This document shows positions 44,926-56,347 of a DNA stretch of 64,000 nt, in pieces. The notes beneath the pieces were generated by a model. It ran no database searches, was not told the origin of the DNA, and saw nothing but the letters and a program-made list of their open reading frames with translations. Made by a program: the position numbers and the translations under genes. The stretch is from Bufo bufo (Eukaryota; Chordata; Amphibia; Anura; Bufonidae), in contig NC_053391.1 of NCBI RefSeq assembly GCF_905171765.1, positions 108,226,644 to 108,290,643 on the forward strand. Direction: 5' to 3'. Every line of letters begins with the position of its first letter. The stretch's first letter is position 1.

Positions 44926-46074
44926 ATGTCTCAAGAATCCCTCGTGGGTGATACCTCTTCATCTAACGGGAGTGTCATGTCTCTGTCAGGAGGAGGCGCA
45001 AAGCCGTCTTTAAGATCTTGGACGGTGCCCAAGTTGACAGTAGAACTTACCCGAAGAGTTATTCTATTCCCAGCCTCAGCTAGGAAGGCGGAACTGTTTT
45101 GTTTGCTCTCATCAAAGGGGGAGGGTTCGTGCCAGGTGGGGGTATCCACGGATATTATTCAGACCTCTTTCACCCAACTACACGCAGCCATTAATTCCAT
45201 GGCATCGTCAATGTCGGACTTTCAGGCCCAGCTGGAATCGGTTGAAGCAGGCGCGACAGCATCTCGTCTGATTGGTCAGAGTCTGGCAGGATCACCCAGC
45301 CCTCAGGCTAGTGTTTCTGGTGGGTCAGGTCTGACTGCTTCAATCGCTCCATCCCATTTCATTCCAGCCAATATACGTCAGGATAAAATTGAAGGCAAAG
45401 ATGTAAATCTTGCTTCCCTGCTCATAGCGACCCATGATGCACCTGACAATAAGACAATAGTCTGCGGTGAAGTCTCGACCATATTAAAATCCAAAGATTT
45501 AAGGTTAAATAGGAAATTCAGTATAGCGGAATCCGTTTTAGCCTTCAGTCTATACAGAGATGTGATCTGCACCATTAACCCGCAGCGCAGGGAATAGCTA
45601 GATTTATACTTGTACAAGGTGGTGGACCTGGCCTATAAATATGGGGGATCCGCCTTCTATGACTATCATCGTTCCTTCTCTGCGAAGGCGGCGGCAGCAT
45701 TAGTTTAGTTTCAGCATACGGTAGATTGGTCCAACATTGATACAGAATTATTTTGTAGACATTTTGCGGGCATTAAGGCTCCTTCATGTGCTAGGTGTAA
45801 TTCTTATTCCCACACGACAGACTGGTGTTCGTTTTCCAATAATCCAGCTCAGGCGCCAGCTAGTAATGCCCAAGGTCTATCAGTCAGCAAAGCGGTCCGG
45901 GGGCTCGACAAGTTGGGGCGGCCTATCAAGTATTTGGGGAAATCACAAATATGCAATAACTTCAACTATTCAGCATGTCATTACAGTCAATGCCGCCTAT
46001 TGAATTTATGCGCTATCTGTCTTAGGGCACATCCCCGCGTAGCTTGTACGCAAAAAAATCTGGATTTAGCATGA
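44926..46074 (+). pseudogene. Ngaro gag-like protein, broken
   Basis: ATG at 44926-44928 starts a Ser-rich N-terminus. The frame runs with SFTQLHAAINSMASSMSDF (helical) to a TAG at 45595-45597. It continues in frame as KVVDLAYKYGG, AFYDYHRSF, a second stop, then an RHFAGIKAPSC block. The C-terminus has a Cys/His array (CNNFNYSACHYSQC, then LCAICLRAHPRVAC) typical of Ngaro/DIRS gag. It ends at a stop near 46071. It would bind element RNA. At least one frame change lies between 45740 and 46000. Upstream sequence back to 44674 is open but probably leader. Confidence 0.72.
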
Positions 46075-47580
46075 CTAGGCGTAGTGAATGTTGATCTCCT
46101 TAGTTTATTGCTAAACACTCATCCTGATTCTGATTGGGTTCAATACATCATTAGTGGTTTTCACACAGGTCTGGTGGCTCTTCCACAAGCTACTCATAAG
46201 TGTAAAAATTTGCAGTCGGCTTCCAGAGACCCCGTGGCTATATCGCAACTCATTCATGCTGAATTGGACAAGGGGTATCTGATTGGTCCGTTGAAGCATT
46301 CCCCCTTTGAATGTTGGAGGGTCAACCCTGTCGGAGTAGTCTCCGGGAAATTTTTAACAATGAAAAAAGATTATTAAATGATTTGTCGGCCCCACATTCT
46401 TCACTCATTCCCAGCCTTAATTCCTTAATTCCATCCAAGGAATTTGCTATGAAATATGCTTCAGTTGACGAAGCCATTCAGTTGATATTAAGTTTAGGTA
46501 AGGGGACCTGGTTATCCAAGGCGGACATTACGGACGCTGTCAAGTTGCTCCCAATTCAACCTAAATTGTGGCAATGGCATGGTCTGAAGTGGTTAGGTCA
46601 ATATTACTTTGCGAACAAATTGACGTTCCGATCAAAGTCTAGCCCTTGGATTTTCAGTTAATTCAATTAATTTTACATTGGATTTTACAAAATTTATTTC
46701 GTGTTAATCATGTTATTCATTACATGGATGATTTTTTTTGCTGATCGAACCCCCAACACAAGCACCGCAAGATTTACAGGTGTTACAGTCAGTATTTGCA
46801 TACCTTAGAGTTCCAATTGCTTCACATAAGGTGGAGGGACCCAGTACCTCAATCACGTTCCTGGGCATATGTCTGGACACAGTTAAGATGGAAGCTAGTC
46901 TCCCTCAAGATAAGTTACTGAGGGTCAAAGAGCTGGTGCACAGACTAGCTCAAGTCAGAGTTACCACCAAAACAGACCTCCAGTCCCTTCTTGGTATGCT
47001 CAACTTCACCATGCGTATCATACCCCAAGGCAGGTCATTTATTTCCAGTCTGTTAAATTTTCTCCCTCATACTTTAGCTCAGGATTGTCCAGTGCAGCTA
47101 GACCAAGAAGCTATGGCCAATCTGGTTATGTGGGATAAGTTCTTGGCTCATTGGAATGGCATTTCTTTATTTATTCCGACGGTATCTAACGACTCCTCGG
47201 TGGTCCATACGGATGCATCATCCACCGTGGGTTTTGCGGCTATCTATGGTAACCACTGGTTTGCTGATCTATGGCCACTGGAGATTATTGATATGTCGAG
47301 TTTTTCCAGGTGTTCCCCTTTATTCGAGGTCTACCCCTTAGTGGGGTCTGCCCAGGTTTGGGGTTCACTATGAGAATATTCAGACGGTTCTTTTCCTCAC
47401 AGATAATGAGGCTTTAGTAGTAATTCTTAAGAAAGGTAGATCAGACTCCAGGCAGATCATGTCTTTTGTTAGGAGGCTGGTCTGGCTGTCCTTACAGCAC
47501 AATTTTCACATCAGGTGTGAACATAGGGGGCATAATAACATGGCTGCGGATGCCTTGTCTAAGCGTAACTTTTCCAGGTT
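46075..47580 (+). pseudogene. Ngaro reverse transcriptase and RNase H, broken
   Basis: Blocks in order: WRVNPVGVVSGK, LLNDLSAPHSSLIPS, GTWLSKADITDAVKLLPI (motif A Asp), QYYFANKLTF and SPWIF (motif B region), HYMDDFF (motif C Asp pair, near 46718-46738), then ITFLGICLDTVKM and LQSLLGMLNF. The RNase H part has VVHTDASSTVGFAAIY and, in another frame, FLTDNEALVVILKKGR and HNNMAADALSK. Frameshifts occur near 46350, 46660 and 47365, and a stop follows the YMDD box. These blocks match DIRS-order RT/RH. The enzyme would make circular cDNA for the recombinase to integrate. Confidence 0.82.
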
Positions 47581-47619
47581 TGTCCACAGGCGGACCGAAT
47601 ACCATCGCTTGCCCCCCCA

Positions 47620-48581
47620 CTCGACCAGTTAGTGATGGACTAGCAACTCACCTCGCTACTGCCAGGTCTCTCATGTCTAAAGCTCTGTCCAGTAATACTC
47701 GGAAGACATACCAGATGGCCTGGGCGCTATTCAACGACTTCCAAAAGTCCTATTCACCAGTAGGGGTGGATAACATAGCTTACCTATTAGCTTTTGCCGC
47801 ATTTTTCCACTCTCATCATAAGTTGGCATACAGCACAATTAAATTGTACTTAGCTGGGATACAACATCATTTGTATATGCTGCAACCCGATCAACCCTCC
47901 TTGTTAGCAGCGCATCTGATAAGGATGCTTTTGAAGGGTATACAGAAGAAGGCCGTTGTGGTTCGTCCTTCTCGTCAGCCGTTTACGAGAGCTATGTTCA
48001 GATTACTGTCCGATAAGCTACAGAGGAACCCGTTTGGTAAATATGTTAGCTTATTAATCAAGACCGCGATGTACCTAGCCTTTTACGGTTTCCTGAGACC
48101 AGGGGAATTTACTTGTGCCGCTAGTTGTAAGAACTATTTAAGGAAGAATCAGTTGGCATGGGAGGGTGCGTGTTACATTCTTACATTGTCCTCTTCAAAG
48201 ACTGCCATAGTGGGGCAACAGATGGGAGTTAGGTATTTTCCTACTGGTAACAGGTGGTGTCCAGTGAAGGCCTTACAGGAATGGTTGCTTTTCCTTGGGG
48301 CTGCTCCTGGCGATTCTCCTCTGTTAAAGCTCGGGGCTGCATCTTTGAGTAGCCAGAATTTTATGATATTTGTTCGCATATTACTGAGGGATGAAGGGGT
48401 TGTTCCCAGCACGATTACAGGGCACTCTTTCCGCATTGGAGCAACCCCTGCGGCATCCAAACATAATGTTCTGATGCATATTATCAAACCGTTAGGCAGA
48501 TGGAAGTCAGCATGCTATACGCGATACATACCTGACCCACAATGTGAAATGTCTAAAGCTTTTAGAAATCTGGTGTTATAA
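47620..48581 (+). CDS. Ngaro tyrosine recombinase
   Basis: The frame 47466-48581 is open; residues before about 47640 derive from RNase H read out of frame. The N-terminal SAM-like DNA-binding part has SSNTRKTYQMAWALF and YSTIKLYLAGIQHH. Catalytic residues of tyrosine recombinases are visible: Arg in GFLRPGE, Lys in LSSSKTA, HSFR in TGHSFRIGA, Trp in LGRWKS (the usual His/Trp position) and Tyr in YTRYI. All are intact. The enzyme integrates circular cDNA without a target duplication. Database labels such as xerD-like come from this domain but do not imply bacterial origin. The expression start is unknown. Confidence 0.85.
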
Positions 48582-48630
48582 ACAATATCATTAAAACATA
48601 TTCACCTGAATCTATGTCTTGTGGTATTTT

Positions 48631-48985
48631 GGCCTCTTCAGCCTGCCCTCCGTACAGCAGTTTCGGCATAACCCTACTGCTTTCATAGTGGAGGGAGGTA
48701 GGTAGGTGCATGACTCATAGCCGACCTGAACATAGCCGACCTGAACCTGAAGTTTTAGGCAAGAGTATCTTGCCGCATTTGTGTGAGGGAAGGCGGGGCG
48801 AGCACTATTTAAGTTCGCAGCAGCTCCGGCATGTTACCGACAGCTTGTCTTGCCCCACCCTCCCTAAGCCCTCTTTATTTTAATACCTCAATGGGGTGGG
48901 CCTCTTCAGCCATTTCCGGCATAACTCTACTGCTTTCATAGTGGAGGGAGGTAGGTAGGTGTATGACTCATAGCCGACCTGAACA
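48631..48985 (+). repeat. Ngaro terminal repeats B1-A2-B2
   Basis: B1 (48631-48733) and B2 (48899-48985) share GGCCTCTTCAGCC, ACTGCTTTCATAGTGGAGGG and CATAGCCGACCTGAAC. A2 (48752-48850) lies between and copies A1. A short GACCTGAAC duplication lies at the B1 end. Confidence 0.82.
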
Positions 48986-49319
48986 CAAATTCTATTACTG
49001 TAATATAGAGTGTAGTTCAAACACATTTTACTGCAAAATACTGCAATGTTATACCCGTTAGTGTACACATTCTGCTAAAGCAATATACAATGTACTTCCC
49101 ACACATTTTACTACAAAAACTGCACTATTACCAAAGTAAATAGTCAATACCAGTGTGCAGTGTGTTTATAGAAGGGGAGGGACATTTAATTGCATCTATG
49201 TCTTTAAATTACATAAAAAATGTGTGGTTTTGCTAGAACCATTTAATAATCTATATACCATACCCATGACTTTTCATTTATAGGAAACCCGTGACTTTTC
49301 TGGAAAATTAAAGAGTGGA
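48986..49319. repeat. right flank of Ngaro: continuation of ~85-bp repeat
   Basis: CACATTTTACT(G/A)CAAAA, GTTAGTG and GTAGTTCAAACAC words match the left flank at 33800-33938. 49150-49319 has no other supported feature. Confidence 0.55.
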
Positions 49320-50620
49320 AACAAAAGACCCATGCCTCGTCATCCGAAAGTCAGAATGTGGGTAGTAGCAGCATCAGCCATTTGACCAGTAGTAGTAGAA
49401 GTGCCACAGTCATCCCTGGCTTCCAGTAGATGCAACATTATCATTCAGGACAAAGAGGATGAGATTGTGGACTAGATGGCTCACTCCTTCTCTTAGTCAT
49501 AGCAGGATGATGTAGAGGTCACCTTTGAGTCTGATACTGTGCCCTAGAGCATAGGGTCACAGTATTCCTCCTGCTCCTTTTCCTTTCAGCCCCCGAAAAG
49601 TCTTTCACATGCATCATCTCTGTCTTCCCTGCCTCTTCCTAGTGTGGTGTCTTCTTTTTTCCTAAGAAGATACAACAAACCCCACCATGCACTATAGAAG
49701 GTACTCAAGAGAGTTTCTCTGTTGATGACTTGTGCGAGAGCAGTCAGTGTTTGGACTACCATGAGGTGGAGGTTCAGGGGGAGGCAGGAGACCCAATGCG
49801 TAGTTGTGTTGATTGTGGTGGTAGTAGTGGCACTTGTAGCCATGGTGGTGGCAGTAGGGGCAGTGGTAGCAGCAGAGCAAATACAGAACAGGGAATCGAG
49901 GGGGGGCAAGAAGCTAACAATAAAATATCATTGTCTGCTAAAAGTATCAGGGAGGGTGAGGACTAACGATGATTGTGTGTTGGACACGGCATGGGAGCCA
50001 GATTGCTTAGGAGAAGGTGACATCAGAGGAGGGGAAGAGGAGGCGGCAATAAAGTGCAGAAACCATGTATGGCAAGAACCTGGACAGATCTGCTTCTATT
50101 ATGGTCAGCTCAGGAACTGGTAATACCGCTGATACTCAAAAAATGCAAGACCGAAGCCAAGCTCAGTTGCTGCTCTTGTGAGAGTATCTCCTATCAGGCA
50201 GTTTTTCTCCACAATGCAGGCAGAAAAAAGCATTGCTGTGTGCAAGATCTGCAGGATTAAAAAAAGGTGTGGGTGTTCAAACACAAATGTAGGAACGGCT
50301 TTATTGCACCTCATGAAACTGCATTGCCAGTTACTGTAAGAAAATAGAAGTGGCCACAAGCTAGCGCAACATGAGTGCCCTCCTTCACCCAGTCTCCTTT
50401 ACAGCAGCCAGGCCGCTGCTTTGTTGTCAGCCATCGATAACTGAATGTGTGGCCAGAAAGCAACTCTACATGCACAGCAATCTTAACTCCCACCTGACCA
50501 AGTTGCTGGTACTGCAATCGCATTTGTCAGATGCTACCTGCCCAAAAAGCCTGCCAGATCTCTCTGTATCTGGCATTGCTGGAAGCTACATGGATGCTAT
50601 CCAACCCCATTAACTATAAT
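49320..50620 (+). pseudogene. old hAT/ZBED-like remnant with BED finger
   Basis: A decayed plus-strand coding stretch. Around 50225-50340 one frame reads a BED-type zinc finger: VCKICRIKK, NTNVGTALLHLMKLHC, with C-x2-C and H-x4-H spacing. Before it are acidic Ser/Glu-rich stretches like other hAT N-termini in this window. After it the frame decays quickly, and the sequence ends at the foldback element near 50640. No catalytic domain is readable. It could also be a domesticated-gene fragment, but the many stops argue against function. Confidence 0.5.
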
Positions 50621-50681
50621 GGGGATCGGCGGAGATCCGGCAAATATGCGACTGGCTGTTTTTTTGGGGGGTTCTGTCAAC

Positions 50682-51268
50682 AGCTTTCTAGCAGCATTAC
50701 AGTTGATAAAGACATTACCTTTATAAGCAATCGTGGACTTATAAAACTGGCAAAAATCATCTTAGTAGGATATGCAAATGAGGGCTCGAAAGTGCCCAGG
50801 GGCGGCGTCAACCTCGTAGGTGCCCAGGCAGCTCTGCCTTATCGTAGCTTCCCCCCGCCCAGTCTTTCCTTCTGCCCGCCCATCTTCTTACTTCTTCTCT
50901 CGCCGAGATCCCGCGCCTGCGCGCTGAGTCCGTTGGCCGGCGCATGCGCACTGCGATGTCCATTCCTGGTACGGCATCTCAGCAATTAATGCGCATGCGC
51001 CGGCTTACGCCGGCCGACGGACTCAGTGCGCAGGCGCAGGATCTTGGCGAAAGAAGAAGTAAGAAGATGGGCGGGCAGAAGGAAAGACTGGGCGGGGGGA
51101 AGCAACGATAAGGCAGAGCTGCTTGGGCACCTACGAGGTTGACGCCACCCCTGGGCACTTGCGAGCCCTCATTTGCATATCCTACTAAGAGGATTTTTGC
51201 CAGTTTTATAAGTCCACGATTGCTTATAAAGGTAACGTTTTTATCAACTGTAATGCTGCTAGAAAGCT
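50682..51268. mobile_element. foldback element, ~270-bp arms
   Basis: 50682-50949 and 50991-51268 are near-perfect inverted repeats (outer AGCTTTCTAGCAGCATTACA, inner GCGCATGCGCCGGC) around a ~40-bp centre. The arms include CCCGCCCAGTCTTTCCTTCT and GGATATGCAAATGAG blocks. No coding capacity; classification uncertain. Confidence 0.85.
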
Positions 51269-52757
51269 ATGGGAAGGGTTAAAAAGGTGAAACTGTGATG
51301 ACAAACTCCCTTTAAATCTATTGTATGAGTTATCAAGATTAGAAGGATACTTAATATGTATATTTTTGTTTTGAATTTTAACAAAAACTATCCTTTTGTA
51401 AATAAATATTTATTACATTTTATTTTATATTTTTTTTGTTGAACACGAGGACCTTTACTATTAAATTTAAATTCATTTATTCACTATATTGCTTTGGAAT
51501 ACCTGTACCCAGGAATTTTCACAGGACAGTCTGAGGGCCGTTCTTAGAAACCGAAAAATCCATATGGACAGGACTGGAATTAAAAGGGTTTTATGAGATC
51601 TTTTTACTGATGACCTATCCTCAGGATAGTTCATCAGTATCTCATCAGTGGGGGGGTGACACCTGGGACCCTTGCGGATCAGATGTTTGAGAAGGCAGCA
51701 GTACTTGCAGTAGCACCGGGGCCTTCTCTCTGCTCACCAAGCACAGCACTGTCCATCTGATAGCGGCTTTGCTTGGTATCGCAGCTCAGCCCCATTCACT
51801 TCAGCTGTGCCTATTCCATGTGACCGATGAACGTGAGGCCTAGGAAAGCTGTGAGAAGGGCGCAGTTTGTCCACTCACTGATGTGCCCTGCTCCTTTCCT
51901 AAGACACAACAATAAAAATTTTTGTCATTATTCATTTCATATAGGAGATGATGTAGGTTGGTGGAAGGAGGCCACATGCTGTTTTTGCACAGGGATTCTA
52001 AGGTCTTTGTCCACATCTTTACCACTGGTAAGGTACAGCAGAAGAGTTCTCAGAGTGCAATTTATGTGGAATTTTAACCCGTGGCCAAGTCGGAGATACC
52101 AATGTGCCACTCCATCACAGGGGAAGCTGCTACATATGGCAACAATGTGGCGGTGAGTTGAATCAGTCCATTTTCTTTTATTTGAGAGGAGTGTATCCCG
52201 TGCAGAAGACTTGGGACTTGTATAGCATCAAGGCAGAAAATGGTACAGTTCTATCAGCAAAAATAAATGAACAGCATTACCACCAGATATATCTTACATT
52301 CTTATCATATTACACAAGCTAAGAATAAATGAAGAAGTTTAGTGACTATTTCCCATGTGGATTTAGGGATAACTAGGTATAACTAAATAATAGAATAGTG
52401 TGTGCAATATGCAAAGCTAAGAAAAACCACAGTGACATCTTGTGGACAATCACAGAATTGTCAAACAGGTTTCTGACCACATAATAAGGGGGCTTTCTTA
52501 ATCTTAACAATTATTTTTATGTTAGTATTAGCTCACTAGCAATTGTTAGATGGGTTTTATCATCTTATTGGTTATGCTGATTGGTGGGAATATGACCAAT
52601 GGGACCATACTAATCTTAACAATGAGGCCACAGCAGCCACTTCCTTCTCGCATTTGGTAGGGGTTTCAGCAGTTGTGGTTCAGCATGGTTACACTGTATC
52701 ACAATACAAAAAGTGATGTCACAAATCAGGAATAACTAACACAGTGATGTCATAATA
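51269..52757. other. unassigned intergenic sequence
   Basis: No element or gene supported. A block near 51595-51800 (CTCAGGATAGTTCATCAGTAT) resembles interspersed-repeat consensus text but I cannot classify it. Confidence 0.35.
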
Positions 52758-52865
52758 CAGGGGTCAGCAACCTTTGGCACTCCAGTTGTTGTGGAACTAC
52801 AATTCCCAGCATGCTCCTTTCACTTCTATGGGAGTTTCACAACAGCTGGACTCCCGGAGGTTGAT
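52758..52865 (+). mobile_element. short hAT (Charlie-like) MITE fragment
   Basis: It begins CAGGGGTCAGCAACCTTTGG, the usual Charlie/hobo-type terminus, followed by CTACAATTCCCAGCATGC. The right terminus is partly lost after GGAGGTTG. Confidence 0.5.
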
Positions 52866-52922
52866 ATAACAGTATATAGATAGTAAACATTCATAGGGCT
52901 ATTGCACACAGTGATGTCACTG

Positions 52923-53381
52923 TAAGGGTACTTTCACACTAGCATTAAAGTTTTTCGGTATTGAGTTCCATCCTAGGGGCTCAATACCGGAAAAAAACGC
53001 TTCAGTTTTGTCCTAATGCATTCTGAATGGAAAGCAGTCCGTTCAGTATGCATCGGGATGTCTTCAGTTCAGTCACTTTTACGGTATTTGGCCGGAGAAA
53101 ATACTGAAGCATGCTGCTGTATTTTCTCCGGCCACAATTCCGGAACACTTGCCGGAATGCTGGATCCGGCATTATTTCCCATTGAAATGTATTAATGCCG
53201 GACCCGGTTTTCCGGTCTGTGCATGCGCAGACCCTTAAAAGCGGGAAATAAATAAATACCGGATCCGTTTTATTTCAATGCATTTGTCAAATGGATCCGG
53301 ATCTGAAAACAAATGGTATCCGTTTGCACACGGATTTCCGGATCCGGCAGTTCCTCTAACGCTAGTGTGAAAGTACCCTTA
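52923..53381. mobile_element. MITE with 20-bp inverted ends
   Basis: Left TAAGGGTACTTTCACACTAGC, right its reverse complement ending at 53381. The interior has GGATCCGG and TTTTCTCCGGCC palindromes. No coding capacity. Confidence 0.85.
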
Positions 53382-53968
53382 ATGGTAAGCAAAATGATGA
53401 TGTCAATGATGAGCACAGTGATGTTACAGAACAGGGATAACATAGTCACAACTAAAGATGAAAGATCAGATGTACATACAAATCATGCTTTCAAAAAAAT
53501 AAAAAATACAAATGTGGGACATTTATTATGTTATTTACACCACAATAGTGGCATAAAAAGTCACAGATTTTGTTGCACACCATATTTGCTGCATATATGC
53601 AATATGTATACCCCACATCCCTCCCAGTCACTTTAAACTCCTCCACCCCTGACACACAAAGAGCCCAATAAAAATTAAAATAAAAAATATAAATTAGCAG
53701 CACAGTGATTCACTATATACAGTGTTGTTCTCCTCAGCCTAAATGGCCTCCTGTGCGCTTACTGTACCTCTCTTGCAGTGATCCTACAGATATCTACTTG
53801 GTTTATTCCTGACCGGAGCAGAGAGGAGACAGAACGTTTGACTCGTTGTCCACTGGCATGGTGGGTCAAATATCAGAAGTCTCGACGGGCGAATAACCAG
53901 ACCATTTCTAGTTATTGACCATCTGAATCTTGTGACAATTCTAGCCACAGCAGTGATGAACATGCTGC
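53382..53968. other. unassigned intergenic sequence
   Basis: No supported feature. Confidence 0.4.
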
Positions 53969-54970
53969 CTTAGGCCCCTTTCACACGGGCGAGTATTCCG
54001 CGCGGATGCGATGCGTGAGGTGAACGCATTGCACCCGCACTGAATACCGACCCATTCATTTCTATGGGGCTGTTCACATGAGCGGTGATTTTCACGCATC
54101 ACTTGTGCGTTGCGTGAAAATCACAGCATGCTCTATATTCTGCGTTTTTCACGCAACGCAGGCCCCATAGAAGTGAATGGGGTTGCGTGAAAATCGCAAG
54201 CATCCGCAAGCAAGTTCGGATGCGGTGCGATTTTCACACACGGTTGCTAGGAGACGATCAGGATAGAGACCCGATCATTATTATTTCCCCTTATAACATG
54301 GTTATAAGGGAAAATAATAGCATTCTGAATACAGAATGCATAGTAAAACAGCGCTGGAGGGGTTAAAAAAAATTAATAAAATTTAACTCACCTTAGTCCA
54401 CTTGATCGCGTAGCCCGGCATTTCCTTCTGTCTCCTTTGTTGAATTGGACCTGTGGTGAGCATTCATTACAGGAACAGGACCTTTGATGACGTCACTCCG
54501 GTCATCACATGATACGTCACATGATCTTTTACCATGGTGATGGATCATGTGATGACCGGAGTGACGTCATCAAAGGTCCTGTTTCTGTAATGAATGCTCA
54601 CCACAGGTCCTATTCAACAAAGGAGACAGAAGGAGATGCCGGGCTACGCAATCAAGTGGACTAAGGTGAGTTAATTATTTTTTTATTTTTTTTAACCCCT
54701 CCAGCGCTGTTTTACTATGCATTCTGTATTCAGAATGCTATTATTTTCCCTTATAGCCATGTTATAAGGGAAAATAATACAATCTACAGAACACCGATCC
54801 CAAGCCCGAACTTCTGTGAAGAAGTTCGGGTTTGGGTACCAAACATGCGCGATTTTTCTCACGCGAGTGCAAAACGCATTACAATGTTTTGCACTCGCGC
54901 GGAAAAATCGTGGGTGTTCCTGTAACGCACCCGCACATTTTCCCGCAACGCCTGTGTGAAAGAGGCCTTA
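53969..54970. mobile_element. MITE with internal long palindrome
   Basis: The left end TTAGGCCCCTTTCACACGGG matches the reversed right end TAAGGCCTCTTTCACACAGG. The interior is a near-perfect palindrome with arms about 54285-54515 and 54540-54775, centred near 54527 and including ATGACGTCACTCCGGTCATC. No coding capacity. Confidence 0.85.
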
Positions 54971-55647
54971 TAGAGACACAGAGACAGATGTAGAGATACC
55001 TAGGCAGCAGTGGCAAGTAATTGATGGGTTGGGACAGGGTGTGGGACCCATTAGCAATTGTGTATGCCACTGCTAAAGACCACAATTATGTCACAGCACA
55101 GGGATAATGAACACAGTATCATAATAAAAACATAACGCACACTGTGATGTTACAGAACAGATACATTGAAAAACTTTTATTCCTATGTACCATAGTGGGC
55201 ACTGAGCATCCTCAAGCCCTTGGACCCAGGTGACACTCCAGCTTCTGCACTTCATATCTATTAAAACCAATCCAAAGTCCTTAACTTGCTTTAAATAAGC
55301 AATTAAAGATCCTCACTTATATCCAATTTCCATCTCAACACATGGTCCATAAATCTCATTCCTTCATTTTTCAAAATCCATCAGGCAAACATTTATCGAT
55401 CCTTTTCATTTCTTTCTTCCAAACACATGCCACCATAACATTATACTTAATAATCTGTCTGTACCTAAAGGAGTTATCTGGGCCTGTACCTAAAATGCCT
55501 CTTACAGCTAACCTGTGAAGAGAATCAGGGCCGCATTTGCCATGAGGCGAGATGAGCCTTCATGGCACTGCTGTGGACACTAAAGAGGGGTGCATGCTAA
55601 ATACTGAGGACGCTAAAGAGGTGGGCTATTCTAAATAATGGGGACAG
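54971..55647. other. unassigned intergenic sequence
   Basis: No supported feature. Confidence 0.4.
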
Positions 55648-55656
55648 GTGAATAGT

Positions 55657-56347
55657 AGTGATGATCGAGCACCAAAGTATTCGGGTGTTCGGGTGTTCAG
55701 CCCGAACACATTGCTATATGCGTGTGCTCAGCCAAGCACCTTAGTATAATGGAAGTCAATGGGAGACAACCAGGCCCCCCATGCTCTGAAGAAGGGTGCC
55801 TGGTCCATTGGAAAAGGTCATAAAGTGACAGAAACAACACCAAAATGGATCGAGAACACCATGGGGACGATGTCTGGATGCATCTTAGACTCCCAGATCG
55901 CTGCTGGGAACCATGTTGTCCGAGTTGTACGCCACTTTTACAGACTGACAAAAATATGCACAAAACCCCACCAAAAAAATCTATTTTACAGGAAAAATTG
56001 TTAGGAAACATTCTTTACTGTATATTCAATTGTATATAAAGTGCAAGTGCTGCAAAAAATTACAAGCAAGAGGCACTCCGAAACAGCCTGTATATCACAT
56101 AAAGGAGGGCCTCATTCACATAGTGGTACAATTGTTCAGGTAGTGTGACTCCTACACTCATAAAGTCTACGCACTATATGAAAGGGCTGCCAAAAATTAC
56201 AAGGAACTGGCACTCCAAAACACCCTTTGTAACACATAAAGGAGGGCATCATACACACCCTTGAAAAGTTATGATTGATTGCCCGGTGACCCTCAAAAAC
56301 ATTTGGAGCAAGGGCCTGATGATCTGACCATCTAAAACCTTAGGGGC
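55657..56347. other. hAT-2 3' terminal region
   Basis: Non-coding. It preserves the single CCTGG empty site (about 55772-55776) that is duplicated around the LTR pair in hAT-1. Two copies of a CACTCC(G/A)AAACA(G/C)CC... block lie at 56070 and 56210. Confidence 0.6.

Larger units (their letters stand above)
33939..48985 (+). mobile_element. Ngaro-type tyrosine-recombinase retrotransposon, split by hAT-3
   Basis: Split direct repeats occur in the order A1 (33939-34035), coding region, B1 (48631-48733), A2 (48752-48850), B2 (48899-48985). That A1...B1-A2-B2 arrangement, all in direct orientation, plus gag, RT, RNase H and tyrosine recombinase, is diagnostic of Ngaro within the DIRS order. Without hAT-3 and one target duplication the element is about 5.8 kb, normal for the group. 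Flanking 85-bp repeat words match on both sides. Confidence 0.88.

Noticed and set aside
47466..48581. XerD-like recombinase suggesting bacterial contamination or phage
   Set aside because: RT, RNase H, gag and split direct repeats around it show a Ngaro retrotransposon, where this domain is normal.
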